In this document: positions 61,408 through 64,000 of the stretch, in pieces | How the letters are laid out: the number at the start of each line of letters is the position of its first letter | Position numbering within the stretch: position 1 is the first letter of the stretch | Origin: JAOAPY01 sp038237475 | GTDB taxonomy: Bacteria; Acidobacteriota; Blastocatellia; Pyrinomonadales; Pyrinomonadaceae | Length of the DNA stretch: 64,000 bases | Assembly (NCBI GenBank): GCA_038237475.1 | Contig: JBBRYS010000005.1 | Location: forward strand, 186,001 to 250,000 | Direction: 5' to 3' | Made by a program: the position numbers and the translations under genes | The notes under the pieces: generated by a model | What the model was told of the DNA's origin: nothing | Databases searched by the model: none | What the model saw: the letters and a program-made list of their open reading frames with translations, nothing else

Positions 61408-62967
61408 ATGGAAAACCCTCAATCACTTTTGGATACTTTTGAACACGTAGTGGTTCTCATGCTCGAGAACCGTTCGTTCGACAACCTGCTCGGCTATCTC
61501 TATCAGGACGGCGTGCCATCTGGAAAGCAATTTGACGGCGTCCCGGGCAACAACCTGAGCAACCCCGATGAGAACGGCAATCCGGTTCCAGTCTCGATCC
61601 AAACTGACTTTCATCAACCCTATCCCGATCCGGGCGAAGAATTCGATCACATCACAGAGCAACTCTTTGCGGGAGCTCCCCCTTCAAGCACTCCGGCAAT
61701 GCAGGGCTTTATCAAGGACTACTTCAATGTGCTGTCGGCGCTGCCAAAGTGGCCGGGTTCAGCCGCCGACCAAAGCAAGGCCATCATGCAGTGCTTCGCG
61801 CCGAGTTCCCTTCCCGTGCTGAGTCAGCTAGCGCAGCAATTCGCAGTTTTTGATCACTGGTTCTGCGCCGTACCGAGCCAGACCTGGTGCAACCGCGCGT
61901 TCTGGCACGCGGCGACTTCCTGGGGCTGGGTTAATAATCCACCGCTGCGCGGCGATGCTCCCTGGGACCTCGATAATTGGGCTAAATCGAGCAAGGGCGC
62001 AACCCTCTTCGACTTGCTGGAAACGCAGTTCGGCGCCGGCAGCTGGCACATTTACGAAGACCTGGCCGTGGCTTTGACCAAGCTGGTCCATTGGGGAGAT
62101 TTGAAAGACAAAGTCGGCGAAGACTACTTCCGCTATCTGGAAGGCGGCCGGCCCTTCTTCAGAAATTTCTTCACCGATTGTGCCGCCGGCGAGCTGCCGA
62201 TGTACTCGTTTGTCGAGCCGCACTTTATCAACTTCTTTGAAGACGTTATCTGGCATGACGACATGCACCCATCTTCGTTTGACTCGACGCTTTATTCGGA
62301 TGGCGGCCCCGGCAGTGTGCTGCTCGGTGACCAGATTGTTTGGAAAGTCTATCAGGCGATTCGCAATTCCCAATCCACGACCGGAAACAACTGGAAGAAT
62401 ACTCTGCTCATCATCACCTGCGATGAACATGGCGGCTGCTATGATCACGTTCCGCCGCCCTGTGTCACTTCACCGGATCCGTCTGAATTCAATACCGGTA
62501 CAGGACAGGAGGGGTTCGAGTTCGACCGGCTGGGCGTTCGGGTACCGATGGTGATGGTGTCGGCGAACATCGCCGCGAACACGATCATCAACACGCCGAT
62601 GCACCACTGCTCTTTCCTGCAGACGATGCAACAGAAGTGGGGCCTGGGATCTCTTGGGCCTCGGCAGGACACTGCTCCGGCATTTACGGAGGTGTTCAAT
62701 GCGACCCAACGAAGCCTCGAGACTTGGCCTGACTGGAAAGTTTATCCGGGCCCGTCGTCGACGCTCGATGCAACAATGATCCGAGCAGTAGATCCGGGCG
62801 CTGAGCCGCTGAACCCGCTGCAAAAATCTATTATTGAAGCCATCGCTAAGTTCTATCTTCACGACCCGGTATTGAGCGCCATGACAGTCAACACGGCCCG
62901 AGATGCAAAGGAGTTCCTGGAGCGAGCCGAGAAGCTTCGCCATCTCAGCCCGGCGGTAGCGATCTGA
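61408..62967 (+). CDS. Phosphoesterase family protein (phospholipase C/acid phosphatase type)
   Basis: 519 residues of the bacterial phosphoesterase/non-specific phospholipase C family. It has the N-terminal VVLMLENRSFDNLLGY with the metal-binding Glu-Asn, the PSQTWCNRAFWHAATSWGW segment, and CDEHGGCYDHVPPP with paired Asp/His metal ligands. Members hydrolyse phospholipid head groups or other phosphomonoesters/diesters. No signal peptide is visible, unusual for a family that is mostly exported. AAGGAG lies before the ATG. It appears monocistronic, with about 210 bp upstream. Confidence 0.9.
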   Translation: MENPQSLLDTFEHVVVLMLENRSFDNLLGYLYQDGVPSGKQFDGVPGNNLSNPDENGNPVPVSIQTDFHQPYPDPGEEFDHITEQLFAGAPPSSTPAMQGFIKDYFNVLSALPKWPGSAADQSKAIMQCFAPSSLPVLSQLAQQFAVFDHWFCAVPSQTWCNRAFWHAATSWGWVNNPPLRGDAPWDLDNWAKSSKGATLFDLLETQFGAGSWHIYEDLAVALTKLVHWGDLKDKVGEDYFRYLEGGRPFFRNFFTDCAAGELPMYSFVEPHFINFFEDVIWHDDMHPSSFDSTLYSDGGPGSVLLGDQIVWKVYQAIRNSQSTTGNNWKNTLLIITCDEHGGCYDHVPPPCVTSPDPSEFNTGTGQEGFEFDRLGVRVPMVMVSANIAANTIINTPMHHCSFLQTMQQKWGLGSLGPRQDTAPAFTEVFNATQRSLETWPDWKVYPGPSSTLDATMIRAVDPGAEPLNPLQKSIIEAIAKFYLHDPVLSAMTVNTARDAKEFLERAEKLRHLSPAVAI

Positions 62968-63013
62968 GGAACGCGGCATTCACCTGGGGTTCGCGGACTA
63001 ATGCGGGGGGATT

Positions 63014-63070
63014 CCGTCTGCGGAGCGAGTGTCAGCATAAGCCCGGGGCGGTTGGGCCCCAGGTTCCCGT
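63014..63070. repeat. Dispersed repeat family 1, copy E
   Basis: Reads TCCGTCTGCGGAGCGAGTGT then CAGCATAAGCCCGGGGCGGT and TGGGCCCCAGG, including the hairpin CCCGGGGC / GGGCCCCAGG. Confidence 0.6.
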
Positions 63071-63168
63071 AGCCAGAAGACATCCAGCCTGCTGACGCGG
63101 GCACATCCATCTTCGAAACCTCACCTCTGCCGCCCGCTACCGCGGGCTGATCATGTTCGGTGGATCAT

Positions 63169-63228
63169 AACCCGGGGTTTCGCTGCGCTTCACCCCGAGC
63201 TTTACGCTGTCGCCTGCTCCGCAGGCTT
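63169..63228. repeat. Dispersed repeat family 1, copy F (inverted)
   Basis: The complement starts AAGCCTGCGGAGCAGGCGAC and continues AGCGTAAAGCTCGGGGTGAA, close to copy A, and ends with a hairpin in CCCCGGG. Confidence 0.7.
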
Positions 63229-63489
63229 TCGGATAAGCACGAACGGCGGAAACACCTGCGGTCATCTCCTGGGGCGGTAAAGCCCCACGTGAAGTAACAG
63301 CTTGCGAATTGAACCTGGGCAGCGGGTGATAGCCGTAGCGCCTAACTCCGCCCAGATGATTCGGCTGCCGCGCTTTGATCATTTTCCCTGACGCGATCCT
63401 GAGGCTTACGTTTCTGACTCTATGCAGTTGTCCGCTCCGCGGACTCTTAGCCTTTCAGGAAACAGAAATTCGACGGCGACACCAAAGTG

Positions 63490-64000
63490 TTATTCCGCGA
63501 TTGTTCCGGTTTTTACTGCACCGGCACGCTCGTAGTTCACGAGAATGATGCCGCTCGATCCGACAATGCTTTCCGTCACCTTGAACGCGGCCGGGATCGT
63601 GCCCCCGGCAAACAGACGCTTCCCTTCGCCTAAAGTTATCGGATAGATCATCAACCAGAAATTATCGACCAGATCATGTTTCATCAGCGTCTGGAGCAGA
63701 TTACCGCTTCCCCAAATGTGCAGATCGGGTCCGTCCCCTTGCTTGAGTTCGGCGACTTTTTTCGCAACATCCCCATCTAAAAAAACCGAGGGTTGCCATG
63801 CGGAAGAAGTCATCGTGTTCGAGGCGACGAATTTAGTGGCCGTGTTGACCCCCGGCCAAATGTCTCCATGTTGCGGCCAAAACGCCGCCCAGATATCAAA
63901 AGTTTTACGCCCCAGAAGCAGATCGATCGGCTTATCCAACATCTTTTTCACGGCCGCTCCAATCGCGTCGTCGTCAAAGTTTGCTGCCCATCCCCCATAC
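63490..64000 (-). CDS. Dihydrofolate-reductase-like family protein, 5' end cut by window edge
   Basis: About 170 residues are visible and the frame runs off the right edge, so the N-terminus (expected SLDG motif) is outside. Seen: YGGWAANFDDDAIGAAVKKM, LLLGRKTFDIWAAFWPQ, DLHIWGSGNLLQTLMKHDLV and MIYPITLGEGKRLF, the standard RibD_C/YyaP pattern of NAD(P)H-dependent reductases with unknown substrate. A GTG at 63951 is an internal codon, not the start. It is a different branch from the gene at 30772. Confidence 0.9.
   Translation of the reverse strand, partial: YGGWAANFDDDAIGAAVKKMLDKPIDLLLGRKTFDIWAAFWPQHGDIWPGVNTATKFVASNTMTSSAWQPSVFLDGDVAKKVAELKQGDGPDLHIWGSGNLLQTLMKHDLVDNFWLMIYPITLGEGKRLFAGGTIPAAFKVTESIVGSSGIILVNYERAGAVKTGTIAE

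Larger units (their letters stand above)
62968..63489. other. Repeat-rich intergenic region
   Basis: About 522 bp without a gene. It contains family 1 copies at 63014-63070 and 63169-63228 (inverted), a weaker one near 63400-63450, and family 2-like sequence at 63127-63160. Confidence 0.65.

Noticed and set aside
1..64000. CRISPR array, prophage, transposase or rRNA
   Set aside because: No regularly spaced direct repeats with unique spacers, no phage structural genes, no transposase or integrase motifs and no rRNA sequence were seen.

Overview
The window looks like a chromosomal segment from a Gram-negative soil bacterium of the Acidobacteriota, most likely class Blastocatellia. This is inferred from gene content: secreted VWFA proteins of the acidobacterial type, a Ser/Thr kinase with TolB-like and TPR parts, many secreted peptidases (S9, S41, M1), S/T/P-rich accessory proteins, moderate-high GC, and families of dispersed palindromic and heptanucleotide repeats. 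No rRNA, tRNA, CRISPR array, prophage or transposase was seen.

Layout. 1-2.1 kb: end of a TPR protein and a tiny 47-aa protein with a duplicated motif. 2.1-5.9 kb (minus): a GlsB-type membrane protein, then an egtD-transporter set: histidine trimethyltransferase, ABC ATPase and a permease fused to its binding protein, the architecture of the ergothioneine importer EgtUV. 6-11.5 kb (plus): VWFA protein and an xseA-membrane protein-xseB-ispA operon. 11.5-17.3 kb (minus): PPP phosphatase, Ser/Thr kinase, oligopeptidase B. 17.4-21.2 kb: small redox proteins (glutaredoxin-like, 2Fe-2S ferredoxin, rhodanese) and a thioredoxin-reductase-like flavoprotein without its CxxC. 21.2-30 kb: DUF4149, S41 protease, GrdB-like protein, SMP-30-like protein, M1 aminopeptidase, TtcA. 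30-42 kb: broken DUF5615 gene, DHFR-like protein, TPR protein, NAD synthetase, serine hydrolase, hydantoinase/oxoprolinase pair, duplicated-domain lipoprotein, Gfo/Idh/MocA oxidoreductase.

42-56.7 kb is the most coherent block. A ten-gene minus-strand operon (about 55.6 to 45.6 kb) runs ribA, flavin oxidoreductase, unknown, crtB, crtI, alpha/beta hydrolase, crtE, glycosyltransferase, second crtI-type desaturase, cruF-type hydratase. It is bracketed by two MerR/B12 photoreceptor-repressors of the CarH type, each keeping the W-x9-EH and DxH cobalamin-binding residues. Both carH intergenic regions carry the same 9-bp-period direct repeat (core ATTTGA), and in each the repeat sits on the start region of a strong divergent sigma70-like promoter (ribA/crt operon in one, fasciclin gene in the other). 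The inferred picture is a light-switched acyclic carotenoid-glycoside pathway plus a light-switched fasciclin surface protein, with a frameshifted dps gene beside them.

56.7-64 kb is looser and repeat-rich: a degenerate M23-like protein, a beta/gamma-crystallin-like secreted protein, an orphan antitoxin-like gene, a phospholipase C-type phosphoesterase and a DHFR-like gene cut by the window edge.
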